Part shown: piece after piece, positions 43,891-52,952 of the stretch
Position numbering within the stretch: the stretch's first letter is position 1
Layout: every line of letters starts with the position of its first letter
Made by a program: the position numbers and the translations under genes
From: Mesorhizobium sp. J8
GTDB taxonomy: Bacteria; Pseudomonadota; Alphaproteobacteria; Rhizobiales; Rhizobiaceae
Assembly (NCBI RefSeq): GCF_016591715.1
Contig: NZ_AP024109.1
Location: 868,001 to 932,000, forward strand
Length of the DNA: 64,000 nt
Direction: 5' to 3'
Notes under the pieces: generated by a model
Database searches by the model: none
What the model was told of the DNA's origin: nothing
Seen by the model: the letters and a program-made list of their open reading frames with translations, nothing else

Positions 43891-46428
43891 TTGCGCGTGA
43901 CCGAGCAGCCGCGCCTTGCCGAACAGAACGCCGCCGTCCTGTTGCCCGAACCATTCGTCAAATGGTTCGGCGAAAAGGGCTGGGCGCCGCGGGCCCATCA
44001 GCTCGAGCTGCTGGCGAAGGCTCAAAGCGGCCAATCGGTGCTGCTGATCGCGCCGACCGGCGCCGGCAAGACGCTGGCCGGTTTCCTGCCGTCGCTGACC
44101 GAGCTTGCCAACCGTCCCAGGCGAAAGCCGGGCCAAGCGCATCGCGGCATCCACACGCTCTACATCTCGCCGCTGAAAGCGCTGGCCGTCGACATCGAAC
44201 GCAATCTCGGCAAGCCGGTCGAGGAGATCGGCCTGCCGGTCACTATCGAGACCCGCACCGGCGACACGCCTTCGCACAAGCGCCAGCGGCAGAAACTGGC
44301 GCCGCCCGACATCCTGCTCACCACGCCGGAGCAGCTCGCGCTGTTGATCGCTTCGAACGACGCGAAACGCTTCTTCGAGGATCTGCGCTACGTCGTGCTC
44401 GATGAACTGCATTCGCTCGTCACCTCGAAGCGCGGACACCTGCTGGCGCTGGGCCTGGCGCGTTTGCGCAGCATTGTCCCCGATCTCCAGACCATCGGCC
44501 TATCGGCAACGGTCGCCGAGCCGGACGAACTGCGGCGCTGGCTGGTCAGTCAGGCTTCTCCAGGCGCCATGTCCGAACTCATCGTCGTCACGGGGGGCGC
44601 CAAGCCCGAGATATCGATCCTCGACTCGGAAGAGCGGGTGCCCTGGGCCGGTCACTCCGCCCGCTACGCCACGCCTGAGATCTACCGCGAGATCAAGCGG
44701 CACAAGACCACGCTGCTCTTTGTCAACACGCGCAGCCAGGCCGAGCTGCTGTTCCAGGAGCTATGGCGCGTCAATGAAGACACGCTGCCGATTGCGCTTC
44801 ATCATGGATCGCTTGATGTCGCCCAGCGCCGCCGCGTCGAGAAGGCCATGGGTGAAAACGCGTTGCGCGCCATCGTCGCCACCTCGACATTGGACCTCGG
44901 GATCGACTGGGGCGATGTCGATCTGGTCGTGCATGTCGGCGCCCCGAAGGGCGCCAGCCGTCTGGCGCAGCGCATCGGCCGTGCCAACCACCGCATGGAC
45001 GAGCCGTCGAAGGCGATCCTGATCCCTGCCAACCGCTTCGAGGTGCTGGAATGCCGCGCCGCGCTCGACGCCAACTATCTCGGCGCGCAGGATACGCCAC
45101 CATTGGTCAACGGCGGTCTGGACGTCTTGGCCCAGCACGTGCTGGGTTGCGCCTGTGGGGCGCCGTTCCATCCCGATGCGTTGTTCGATGAAGTAAGAAC
45201 GGCCGCCCCCTACGCCAGCCTGGATAGGCCTACATTCGACCGGGTCATCGATTTCGTCGCCACCGGCGGCTACGCGCTCAGAAATTACGAGCGCTACGCG
45301 CGCATCCGGCAGACCAAGGAAGGCTTGTGGCGGGTTTCAAACCCAGCCGTCGCCCAGCAATACAGGCTCAATGTCGGCACCATCATCGAGGTGCCGGCGC
45401 TCAATGTGCGTTATGTCCAGGCGGGCAGCAGGGGGGCAGCCTCGCGCGGCGGCAGGGTGCTGGGAAAGATCGAGGAAGCATTCCTGGAGACCTTGACCCA
45501 TGGCGACACTTTCATGTTCGCCGGCAAGATCCTGCGCTTCGAAGGCATCCGCGAGAATGAGTGCTTCGTCTCGAACGCGCCGGGGAGCGACGCGAAGGTG
45601 CCCTATTATGGCGGCGGCAAATTCCCGCTTTCGACTTATCTCGCCGAGCAGGTCCGGGCCATGCTCGACGACCCGCAACGCTGGAAGAAACTGCCCGAGC
45701 AGGTCGCTGATTGGTTGAGATTTCAGGCGGACAAGTCGGTCCTGCCGAAACGCGACGATCTGCTGATCGAAACCTTCCCGCGCGGCAACCGGTATTACAT
45801 GGTGGCCTATCCGTTTGAAGGCCGGTTGGCGCATCAGACGCTCGGCATGCTGCTGACGCGACGGCTCGATCGGGCCGGGGCGAAGCCGGTCGGTTTCGTG
45901 GCCACCGACTATGCGCTGGCCATCTGGTCACTGGCCGACATGGGCTGGATGTTCAAGAACAGAAAGCCGTCGCTGGCCACACTGTTCGATCAGGACATGC
46001 TCGGAGATGATCTCGAAGCGTGGTTCGCCGACAGCTGGCTGCTGAAGCGCACCTTCCGCAACTGTGCGCTCATTTCCGGGCTGATCGAGAAGCGCCATCC
46101 CGGCAAGGAGAAAAGCGGTCGCCAGGTGACCGTTTCGACCGACCTGATCTATGACGTGCTGCGCAGCCATGAACCCGACCACATTCTGCTGCAGGCCACT
46201 CGTACCGATGCCGCAACCGGGTTGCTCGATGTCAGGAGACTTGCCGAGATGCTCTCGCGCATCCGCGGTCGAATCATGCATAAGAATCTCGAACAGATAT
46301 CGCCGCTTGCCGTGCCGATTATGCTCGAAATCGGCAAGATGCCCGTGAATGGGGAGGCGGACGAAACGCTGCTGATGGATGCCGCCACCCTCGTCGAAGA
46401 GGCGATGGGGCCCGAGATGACGGGCTGA
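43891..46428 (+). CDS. Ligase-associated DNA damage response DEXH-box helicase (Lhr-like)
   Basis: An SF2 DNA helicase of 845 residues. Walker A is APTGAGKTLAGFLPSL, the DEXH box is VLDELHSL, followed by LSATVAEP, and motifs V and VI are ATSTLDLGIDWGDVDLVVHVG and QRIGRANHRMDEPSKA. The C-terminal half is the Lhr-type region with WH and beta domains. This subgroup occurs with PdeM, an ATP-dependent ligase and an MBL exonuclease in a bacterial repair cassette. Here only pdeM follows, 17 bases on. TTG at 43891 is the first start; GTG at 43897 is also possible. Confidence 0.92.
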   Translation: MRVTEQPRLAEQNAAVLLPEPFVKWFGEKGWAPRAHQLELLAKAQSGQSVLLIAPTGAGKTLAGFLPSLTELANRPRRKPGQAHRGIHTLYISPLKALAVDIERNLGKPVEEIGLPVTIETRTGDTPSHKRQRQKLAPPDILLTTPEQLALLIASNDAKRFFEDLRYVVLDELHSLVTSKRGHLLALGLARLRSIVPDLQTIGLSATVAEPDELRRWLVSQASPGAMSELIVVTGGAKPEISILDSEERVPWAGHSARYATPEIYREIKRHKTTLLFVNTRSQAELLFQELWRVNEDTLPIALHHGSLDVAQRRRVEKAMGENALRAIVATSTLDLGIDWGDVDLVVHVGAPKGASRLAQRIGRANHRMDEPSKAILIPANRFEVLECRAALDANYLGAQDTPPLVNGGLDVLAQHVLGCACGAPFHPDALFDEVRTAAPYASLDRPTFDRVIDFVATGGYALRNYERYARIRQTKEGLWRVSNPAVAQQYRLNVGTIIEVPALNVRYVQAGSRGAASRGGRVLGKIEEAFLETLTHGDTFMFAGKILRFEGIRENECFVSNAPGSDAKVPYYGGGKFPLSTYLAEQVRAMLDDPQRWKKLPEQVADWLRFQADKSVLPKRDDLLIETFPRGNRYYMVAYPFEGRLAHQTLGMLLTRRLDRAGAKPVGFVATDYALAIWSLADMGWMFKNRKPSLATLFDQDMLGDDLEAWFADSWLLKRTFRNCALISGLIEKRHPGKEKSGRQVTVSTDLIYDVLRSHEPDHILLQATRTDAATGLLDVRRLAEMLSRIRGRIMHKNLEQISPLAVPIMLEIGKMPVNGEADETLLMDAATLVEEAMGPEMTG

Positions 46429-46445
46429 AAGAGAGTTGAGAGGGG

Positions 46446-47162
46446 ATGAATTTTTCGCTGTCGCGCGCAACGCTGATCGCCGAGGCCGACCTAGTCGGCA
46501 TCGCCGGCGAGCGCGCCGTCTGCGATCGCCGCGGCATTCTCTATTTCCCCGATCTTCGGCTGCTGGCGGTCTCCGACCTGCATCTCGAAAAAGGCTCGTC
46601 CTTCGCCCGGCGCGGCGCGCTGATCCCGCCTTACGACACCGGGGCGACTTTGCTCAGGCTGCAGGCGGTTATCGCCGACTACCAGCCGCGGATCGTCGTC
46701 AGCCTTGGCGATTCCTTCCATGACGGCGGCGGTGCCGAACGCATGGATCGGAGTTTCCGCGAACAGCTTGAAGCGATGATGGCCGGCCGCGACTGGTTTT
46801 GGGTCGCCGGCAACCACGATCCCGAGGCGCCCGCCGATCTGCCCGGCGAGACGGTCAAGGAGCTCGCCGTCGGTTCGCTGCTCTTCCGCCACGAGCCGTC
46901 GAAGCTGCGGGTCGAAGGCGAGATATCAGGCCATCTCCATCCTTGCGCGCGCATCGTCCAGCGCGGCCGTTCGGTCAGGCGGCGCTGCTTCGCCGGCGAT
47001 GGCGGCCGCATGATCATGCCGGCCTTCGGCGCCTATACCGGCTCGCTCAACGTGCTCGACCGCGCCTATGCCGGCTTGTTCCGGCTGGAAACGCTGGTTG
47101 CCTACATGCTCGGCACCGAGCGCATCTTCGCCATTTCCGGCTCGATGCTGAGGCCGGGCTGA
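46446..47162 (+). CDS. pdeM: Ligase-associated DNA damage response phosphoesterase PdeM
   Basis: A calcineurin-like metallophosphoesterase of 238 residues. Metal-binding motifs are SDLHLEKG, LGDSFHDGG, VAGNHDPEAP and GEISGHLHP. The family is encoded beside the DEXH helicase and is expected to process DNA ends. GAGAGGGG precedes the ATG at 46446. Its stop is only 6 bases from that of the convergent soeC-like gene. Confidence 0.93.
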   Translation: MNFSLSRATLIAEADLVGIAGERAVCDRRGILYFPDLRLLAVSDLHLEKGSSFARRGALIPPYDTGATLLRLQAVIADYQPRIVVSLGDSFHDGGGAERMDRSFREQLEAMMAGRDWFWVAGNHDPEAPADLPGETVKELAVGSLLFRHEPSKLRVEGEISGHLHPCARIVQRGRSVRRRCFAGDGGRMIMPAFGAYTGSLNVLDRAYAGLFRLETLVAYMLGTERIFAISGSMLRPG

Positions 47163-47168
47163 GGTCCT

Positions 47169-48104
47169 TTATCGCCCATAGTAGAGCGTGACCGTATGCT
47201 TCGCCTCGGCGAAGAACAGCCAGCGCTCGACGAGCATGCCGGCAGACTGCGCGACGGCTGCAAGCACGGATGCGATCGCGCCCAAAGGCCAAGGCAGGAA
47301 GAAAGCGACGGCCAGCAGGACGGCCGGCGCGATGAAAGCCAGCGCCTGCGTGATCCGCCGCAGCTTCGCGCCGTGCTTGCGCGCGATGCGAAAACCCATT
47401 TCTTTCAGCAGGTAGTTTTCTTCCGTATGCGGCCATTCGATCGACCGTACGGAGCCGCCGGTCAGACCCGTCGCCGTGTTGGCGGTGGTGGGGATTTCGA
47501 GGCGATCATTGTAGCGCCAGGTCGCAAGCTTCCAACCCCAGCCGGCGAGCGTTGCGAGCAGCGCGAGGGTCAGCATGGCGCTGGGACCGACGCTGAAGCT
47601 TTGAAGCAAAGCGTTGGCGAGAACGCTTCCGGTCATCGCCGCGAAGATGAGATAGGCCGGTAACGTATAGCGGCTGTGCCACTGCGCGATCGGCTTCAGC
47701 GAGGCGTAGATCATGCCTGTCGTGCTGACGGTGATCACAGCACCAGCCGCCGCCAGCAGCCCGGTAGTCGCCACCCAGCCGCCGCTCTTGCCGAGAAACA
47801 CCCAGCCGATGCCGAACAGCGCGGCCGGAATGAAGGTTGCGACCGACGCCAGGCCCTCGCGCGACAGCCAGGAGCTGCGCCATTGCGAGAAGGCCCGCCA
47901 GGCTCGCTCCGGCCGGCCGAGATGGCCGGTGGAGGATAAAAGCCCGGCAACGATGAGCCCGAGCGCCAAAACCATGCCGACAAAGCCAAGCCAGAAAGCG
48001 GCGGGGATCACTCCAAGCCCGCCAAGCACACCGAGCAGCGCGAGCAGGCCGTAGCCTGCCCCGGTGGCGGTGGTGAAGAAGACGACCGAGAAAGCGGGAT
48101 GCAT
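47169..48104 (-). CDS. soeC: DmsC/SoeC-type membrane anchor of molybdoenzyme
   Basis: A 311-residue inner-membrane anchor subunit with about eight membrane helices (from TGAGYGLLALLGVLGGLGVIP to AIASVLAAVAQSAGMLVE). It belongs to the DmsC family; HLGRPERAWRAFSQWRSSWLSREG is a family landmark. It would pass electrons between the ferredoxin-like subunit and quinone. It lies 2 bases after the soeB-like gene and ends the operon. The assignment to Soe rather than Dms rests on the cytoplasmic catalytic subunit. Confidence 0.87.
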   Translation of the reverse strand: MHPAFSVVFFTTATGAGYGLLALLGVLGGLGVIPAAFWLGFVGMVLALGLIVAGLLSSTGHLGRPERAWRAFSQWRSSWLSREGLASVATFIPAALFGIGWVFLGKSGGWVATTGLLAAAGAVITVSTTGMIYASLKPIAQWHSRYTLPAYLIFAAMTGSVLANALLQSFSVGPSAMLTLALLATLAGWGWKLATWRYNDRLEIPTTANTATGLTGGSVRSIEWPHTEENYLLKEMGFRIARKHGAKLRRITQALAFIAPAVLLAVAFFLPWPLGAIASVLAAVAQSAGMLVERWLFFAEAKHTVTLYYGR

Positions 48105-48106
48105 CG

Positions 48107-48841
48107 TCAGTTCGAAAGCATGCGGTCGATCCAGCCGAGGAAGCCGCCCTCGGCCTTGATCGGCTCCAGCGCCGGCGCGTCGACCTTCGCCGCCTGTTCG
48201 CTGCGGGCGCGCGGCGGCAGATACCGATTGGTCGGCTTGTAGCCGAGCTCCGGCATCAGCGCGACGCCGCCGCGTTCATCGACAAGCCGAGAGATCGCCG
48301 AGGCCGGATCGCCGAGATCGCCGAAATGCCGGGCGCTGGTCGGGCAGGCGGCGACGCAGGCCGGCACGCGGTCCTCCTCGGCCAGATTGTCGTTGTAGAT
48401 GCGGTCGACGCACAGCGTGCATTTCTTCATCACGCCGACATCCGTATCGAATTCGCGGGCGCCATACGGACAGGCCCAACTGCAGAGCTTGCAGCCGATG
48501 CATTTGTCCTCGTCGACCAGCACGATGCCGTCCGAGGCGCGCTTGTAGGAGGCGCCGGTCGGGCAGACGGTGACGCAGGCCGGCGTCTCGCAATGAAGGC
48601 AGGAGCGCGGGAAATTCACCGTGCGGCCGCCGAGCTCCGTTGTATGCTCGTAGGTATGCACGCGGTTGAACCAGACGCCGTCGACATGCCCGCCATAGGG
48701 ATCGGTGTCGGTCAGCGGCGCCATATGCCCACCGGTGTTCCACTCCTTGCAGGCGGTCACGCAGGCCTGGCAGCCGACGCATGTGTCGAGGTCGATGACC
48801 AGGCCGAGCTTCTTGTCGGTTTGCGCGGGAAGGCGGGTCAT
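48107..48841 (-). CDS. soeB: Four-cluster ferredoxin subunit of molybdoenzyme (SoeB/DmsB-like)
   Basis: A 244-residue electron-transfer subunit with four Cys groups for [4Fe-4S] clusters: CVGCQACVTACKEWN, CLHCETPACVTVCPTG, CIGCKLCSWACPYG, and CTLCVDR with PACVAACPTSA. There is no signal peptide. The ATG at 48841 overlaps the catalytic subunit stop by four bases; a longer frame upstream lies inside soeA and was rejected. It transfers electrons from SoeA to SoeC. Confidence 0.92.
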   Translation of the reverse strand: MTRLPAQTDKKLGLVIDLDTCVGCQACVTACKEWNTGGHMAPLTDTDPYGGHVDGVWFNRVHTYEHTTELGGRTVNFPRSCLHCETPACVTVCPTGASYKRASDGIVLVDEDKCIGCKLCSWACPYGAREFDTDVGVMKKCTLCVDRIYNDNLAEEDRVPACVAACPTSARHFGDLGDPASAISRLVDERGGVALMPELGYKPTNRYLPPRARSEQAAKVDAPALEPIKAEGGFLGWIDRMLSN

Positions 48842-51768
48842 TCGGCGGCTTCCCTCTTCATGCGGAATTCGGCGCCGAAGCGAAGCACATCCGGCGAAGG
48901 CTCGAATTGTGGTGGCTGGCGGAAACGCTCGAATTGCGGCTCGGTGAAGCCGGCTTCGTCCGCCGCGCATTTGGTGATGCGCACGCGCACATCGAACCAC
49001 GCCGCCTGTCCGGTGACCGGGTCGGAATTCGAATAGCGCTTGCCGTTGGTGTCGGCCGCGGTCTGGTCGCCGATGATGTGGTTGAGCAGAAAGCCGCGAT
49101 TGCTCTCCGCCGCATCGTCCTTCAATCCCCAGCTGCCGCGCCGCTTGCCGATCGCGTTCCAGGTCCACACCGTGTCCGGGTTCACGCCGTCGATCAGCTT
49201 GATCTGGCCCTTCACCCTTCCGTTGATGCTTTCGATCCACACCCAGTCGTCGTCGGCAAGGCCGAGCCCCGCGGCCGTCTGGCGATACACGAAGAGCCGG
49301 TTCTGGCTCGTGATCTGCCTTAGCCACGCATTCTGCGAGCCCCAGGAATGGTACATGTGCATCGGCCGCTGCGTCAGCGCATGCAGCGGATACTTTTCGA
49401 GGTCGACTGTCTCATCCTCGAAGGGCGCGTACCAGAAGGGCAGGGGGTCCATATAGGCTTCGATACGGCCGCGCTCGGCGTCGGGTGGCTGCACCTTGCC
49501 GTGGCCACGCGCGGCAAGCCTGAACCGTTGGATCGGCTCCAAGTAAAGCTGGAAGACGATCGGGTCTGCGTGAGGGATGAAACCCATCTCGACCGCGAAG
49601 TCGAGATAGGCGCGGTTGCCCATTTTGTAATAGCGCTGGTCGTCGGCGAACTCGTGGTGCCAGAAGCCGCCATTGTCGATGTAGCGCTGCAGCTGGTCGG
49701 GGTTGACGTCGCCCTTGCCGATGGCATCGCCATTCTTGCCGCGCCAGCCGGCGAGCGGGCCGATGCCGGGGGTGCGCTCGTGGTTGACGATGTAATCGGC
49801 ATAGTCGCGGTACCTCGCCGAACCATGTTCGTCGACGAAGCCTGGCAGGTCGAGCCGCGCGCCGAGTTCGATCAGCACCGACTGGAACGGCCGCACGTCG
49901 CGGTCCGGCTGCACCACCGGATGGCGGATGGCGTCCGCGGCCCCGTCCGCGTGGCTGATCGGCCGGTCGAGCAGGCTGATGCAATCGTGCCGCTCGAGAT
50001 AGGTGGTGTCGGGCAGCACCAGGTCGGGGAACGGCACGGTCTCGGAATAATAGGCGTCGGAATAGATGATGAAAGGGATCCTGTAGGCGCCCGCCTCGTC
50101 CTTGTCGGTCAGCATGGCAATCGTCTCGACCGTATTCATCGACGAATTCCATGCCATGTTCGACATGTACATCATCAGCGTGTCGACGGGATAAGGATCG
50201 CCGGCCCAGGCGTTGCGGATCACCGTGTGCATCAGCCCGTGCGCGGCCAGGGGGGCTTCCCACGAATAGGCCTTGTCGATACGCTTGGGCCGGCCGGCCT
50301 CGTCGACAAGAAGATCGTCCGGGCCGCAGACGAAGCCGAGCGGCATGCCGTCGAGCGGCGTCATCGGCTGGGTGTTTTTTCCGCATGGCTTCGGCCCCGG
50401 CGGCGCGCAGCGCGGGTAGGGCGGCTTGAAGCGGAAGCCGCCCGGAACGTCGACCGTGCCGAGCAGCACCTGCAGGAGGTGGATGGCGCGGCAGGTATGA
50501 AAACCGTTGGAATGGGCCGAGATGCCGCGCATGGCATGCATCGAGACAGGCCGGCCCTTGATCGTCTCGTGTCGCCGGCCGGCCCAGTCGGTCCAGGCGA
50601 CGGGCAGCTCGATCGCCTGCTTGAAGGCGACATGCGCTAGTTCCGCCGCGATCCGCCGGATCGTGTCGGCGGCAACGCCGCAGCGCTCCGCCACGGCGTC
50701 CGGCGAATAGATCTTGTCGAGATAGCGTCCGGCGATGAGTTGGAAGACAGGCGCGCAGCGCCGCCCGCCGACATCATAGCTGCCGGTCAGCGCCGGCTTT
50801 GCTTCGGGGTCGGACGCGTTGATCGGTGTCTTTGCCACCCTGTCCCACACGAGCGGGTTGCCGTCGGCATCGCGCACGAACAGCCCGTCGTCGGCCGCAC
50901 CCGGTTCCTGGACGACGAGGACCGGCGCATTGGTATAGCGCAGCAGGTAATTCAGATCGACACGTCCGGCCTTGAGCAGTTCATGGACCAGCGCCAGCAC
51001 GAACAGGCCGTCCGTGCCCGGCCTGATGCCGATCCAGTCGTCGGCGATGGCGTTGTAGCCCGTGCGGCAGGGGTTGATCGAGACCACCTTGGCCCCACGC
51101 GCCTTGAGCTTGCCGAGGCCGATCTTGATCGGGTTGGAATCATGATCCTCGGCGACGCCGAACAGCATGAAGTATTTCGTGTTGTCCCAGTCGGGCTCGC
51201 CGAACTCCCAGAACGAGCCGCCGATCGTATAAAGCCCGCCGGCCGCCATGTTGACCGAGCAGAAGCCGCCATGCGCGGCGAAATTCGGCGTGCCGAATTT
51301 CGAGGCCCACCAGCCGGTCAGCGATTGCGATTGGTCGCGCCCGGTGAAGAAGGCGAGTTTTTTCGGGTCGGTGCGGCGGATCGCCGACAAGCGCTCGGTG
51401 GCGATGGTCAGCGCCTCCTCCCATTCGATCTCGCGGAATTCGCCCGAGCCGCGCGGACCGGTCCTCAGCAGCGGCTTCTTCAGCCGCGCCGGGCTGTAAT
51501 GCTGCATGATGCCGGCGCTGCCCTTACCGCAGATCACGCCGCGGTTCACCGGATGGTCCTTGTTGCCGTTGATGTAGCGCACCTTGCCGTCCTTGATATG
51601 GACGTCGATGCCGCAGCGGCAGGCACACATGTAGCAGGTGGTCTTGGCGATGCGGTCGGAGACGCTTGGCGAGGTCTCCACACCATCGCCTTCGTCCGGC
51701 GCCTGGCTGTCGACCAGCGGCCGCTGCGAGGGAGCGGAGTTGGCGCCGCGTGGCGCTGATTTGCTCAT
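48838..51768 (-). CDS. soeA: Cytoplasmic molybdopterin oxidoreductase, probable sulfite dehydrogenase SoeA
   Basis: The catalytic subunit, 976 residues. The N-terminal [4Fe-4S] site is CYMCACRCGIDV plus a later Cys in VICGKGSAG. The bis-MGD core follows, with a candidate molybdenum ligand Cys in HGGFCSVNMAAGG. The C-terminal dinucleotide-binding domain includes MHMYHSWGSQNAWLRQI. No Tat signal precedes the cluster, so it should stay in the cytoplasm, as in SoeABC, which oxidises sulfite to sulfate and feeds the quinone pool. DMSO- or polysulfide-reductase-like enzymes are usually exported. The TSUP gene nearby supports a sulfur role. Exact substrate is inferred. Confidence 0.82.
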   Translation of the reverse strand: MSKSAPRGANSAPSQRPLVDSQAPDEGDGVETSPSVSDRIAKTTCYMCACRCGIDVHIKDGKVRYINGNKDHPVNRGVICGKGSAGIMQHYSPARLKKPLLRTGPRGSGEFREIEWEEALTIATERLSAIRRTDPKKLAFFTGRDQSQSLTGWWASKFGTPNFAAHGGFCSVNMAAGGLYTIGGSFWEFGEPDWDNTKYFMLFGVAEDHDSNPIKIGLGKLKARGAKVVSINPCRTGYNAIADDWIGIRPGTDGLFVLALVHELLKAGRVDLNYLLRYTNAPVLVVQEPGAADDGLFVRDADGNPLVWDRVAKTPINASDPEAKPALTGSYDVGGRRCAPVFQLIAGRYLDKIYSPDAVAERCGVAADTIRRIAAELAHVAFKQAIELPVAWTDWAGRRHETIKGRPVSMHAMRGISAHSNGFHTCRAIHLLQVLLGTVDVPGGFRFKPPYPRCAPPGPKPCGKNTQPMTPLDGMPLGFVCGPDDLLVDEAGRPKRIDKAYSWEAPLAAHGLMHTVIRNAWAGDPYPVDTLMMYMSNMAWNSSMNTVETIAMLTDKDEAGAYRIPFIIYSDAYYSETVPFPDLVLPDTTYLERHDCISLLDRPISHADGAADAIRHPVVQPDRDVRPFQSVLIELGARLDLPGFVDEHGSARYRDYADYIVNHERTPGIGPLAGWRGKNGDAIGKGDVNPDQLQRYIDNGGFWHHEFADDQRYYKMGNRAYLDFAVEMGFIPHADPIVFQLYLEPIQRFRLAARGHGKVQPPDAERGRIEAYMDPLPFWYAPFEDETVDLEKYPLHALTQRPMHMYHSWGSQNAWLRQITSQNRLFVYRQTAAGLGLADDDWVWIESINGRVKGQIKLIDGVNPDTVWTWNAIGKRRGSWGLKDDAAESNRGFLLNHIIGDQTAADTNGKRYSNSDPVTGQAAWFDVRVRITKCAADEAGFTEPQFERFRQPPQFEPSPDVLRFGAEFRMKREAAE

Positions 51769-51923
51769 GATCCGCGAACGCTCTTGCCGTTCGCCATCTT
51801 GGCCTTCGTCTTGGGTCCCGGCCCGCGCATGTAGTAGAGCTCGGGATGATAGCGCTCACCGGCGAGCTGCCGCTTCAACCGGCGGATCCAATGCGCGAAT
51901 AGGGTTTTGAAGCGCCCTGCCAT
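51765..51923 (-). CDS. Small basic protein encoded ahead of soeA (unknown)
   Basis: A 52-residue open frame, too short for usual gene finders. It starts at ATG 51923 (MAGRFKTLFAHWIRRLKRQL), with GGGA just before it, and its TGA overlaps the soeA ATG, as in a translationally coupled operon. About a quarter of the residues are Arg or Lys, with an amphipathic first half and a Lys/Gly-rich end. Most third codon positions are G or C, as in its neighbours. It could be a chaperone, a leader protein or a small subunit. I do not recognise the family. Confidence 0.65.
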   Translation of the reverse strand: MAGRFKTLFAHWIRRLKRQLAGERYHPELYYMRGPGPKTKAKMANGKSVRGS

Positions 51924-52000
51924 TTCCCGCTCTTGGCCTCTGACGACCAGTTTTTTCCAATTTCCTGCAAAAACTTAGAACAAAGCAATTGATGCGTCTA

Positions 52001-52015
52001 ACAAGCAGCTCTTGT
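52001..52015. promoter_or_regulatory. Dyad in the soe/lysR divergent promoter region
   Basis: ACAAGCAGCTCTTGT is an almost perfect inverted repeat (ACAAG/CTTGT), 31 bases before the lysR start. A second weaker dyad, TTGATGCGTCTAACAA (51989-52004), overlaps it. Both lie in the AT-rich 123-base gap, where a LysR protein would bind to control itself and the soe genes. Confidence 0.45.
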
Positions 52016-52046
52016 AATTCCGATCGATTTTGCTTCTTAGTTAGCC

Positions 52047-52952
52047 ATGACTCTCGATCAGTTGCGCATCTTCGTCGCCGTCGCCGAGCACGGCCATATG
52101 ACCAAGGCCGCCGAGCGGCTCGGCATCTCGCAGTCGGCTGCATCGGCCGCCATCCGCGCGCTCGAAAGTCAGCACGGCGTGCGCCTGTTCAACCGGGTCG
52201 GCCGCAACATCGAGCTGGCCCAGACCGGTCACCGTTTCCTGCCCGAGGCGAAGGCGGTCCTGGATCGTGCCGCAGCCGCTCGCGGCGTGCTGGAGGACGT
52301 CTCGCAGACCGTCGCCGGCAGCCTGTCGATCGCGGCCAGCCAGACCATCGCCAGCTACTGGCTGCCGCGTCGCCTGGCTGCCTTCCATGAGGCCTATCCC
52401 GCCGTGAAGCTGAGCGTGACGATCGGCAACACCAGGCAGGTCGAGACCAACGTGCTCGACGGTCGCGCCGACTTCGGGCTGGTCGAGGGTCGAACCGAGT
52501 CCGATATCCTGCGCCGCGCCACGGTCGACGAGGACCGCCCGATGCTGGTGGTGGCGCGCGCGCATCCCGAAATTCCGATGACGCAGGCGGGGAACCTCGA
52601 TATCAGGGCCTTGCGCTGGATCATCAGGGAAGGCGGATCGGGCACGCGCGAGGCGCTGGAGGACTTCGCGCTCAGCCAGGGGGTCCCGCCGGCGGAGCTG
52701 CAGATTTTCCTTGTCCTGCCCAGCAACGAGGCCGTGCGCCAGGCGGTCGAGGCCGGCGCGGGAGCGACGATCATCTCGGAACTCGTCGTCGCGCGTTCCT
52801 TGGCCGAGGGCAGCCTCAGGGCCGTGCCTGTCGACTTGCCGATGCGCGACTTCGCCATGATCACGCACCGCGACCGCCAGGCCAGCCTCGCCCAGATGGC
52901 GCTGAAGGCGCATCTCGGCGGCAAGGCGGAGGCGTCGGCAAGCTTCGAATAA
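52047..52952 (+). CDS. LysR-family transcriptional regulator
   Basis: A 301-residue regulator. The N-terminal winged helix is MTLDQLRIFVAVAEHGHMTKAAERLGISQSAASAAIRALE. The C-terminal effector domain is of the periplasmic-binding type, with SLSIAASQTIASYWLPRRLAAFHEAYP. It resembles CbbR/CysL-like members. It is divergent from the small gene and soeA, so control of the soe operon in response to a sulfur compound is likely. Its stop directly abuts the HSP70-like gene stop, with no base between. Confidence 0.92.
   Translation: MTLDQLRIFVAVAEHGHMTKAAERLGISQSAASAAIRALESQHGVRLFNRVGRNIELAQTGHRFLPEAKAVLDRAAAARGVLEDVSQTVAGSLSIAASQTIASYWLPRRLAAFHEAYPAVKLSVTIGNTRQVETNVLDGRADFGLVEGRTESDILRRATVDEDRPMLVVARAHPEIPMTQAGNLDIRALRWIIREGGSGTREALEDFALSQGVPPAELQIFLVLPSNEAVRQAVEAGAGATIISELVVARSLAEGSLRAVPVDLPMRDFAMITHRDRQASLAQMALKAHLGGKAEASASFE

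Noticed and set aside
48842..49327. Longer N-terminus for the SoeB-like ferredoxin subunit
   Set aside because: The extra frame lies within soeA on the same strand. The ATG at 48841, overlapping the soeA stop, gives the conserved first cluster close to the N-terminus.
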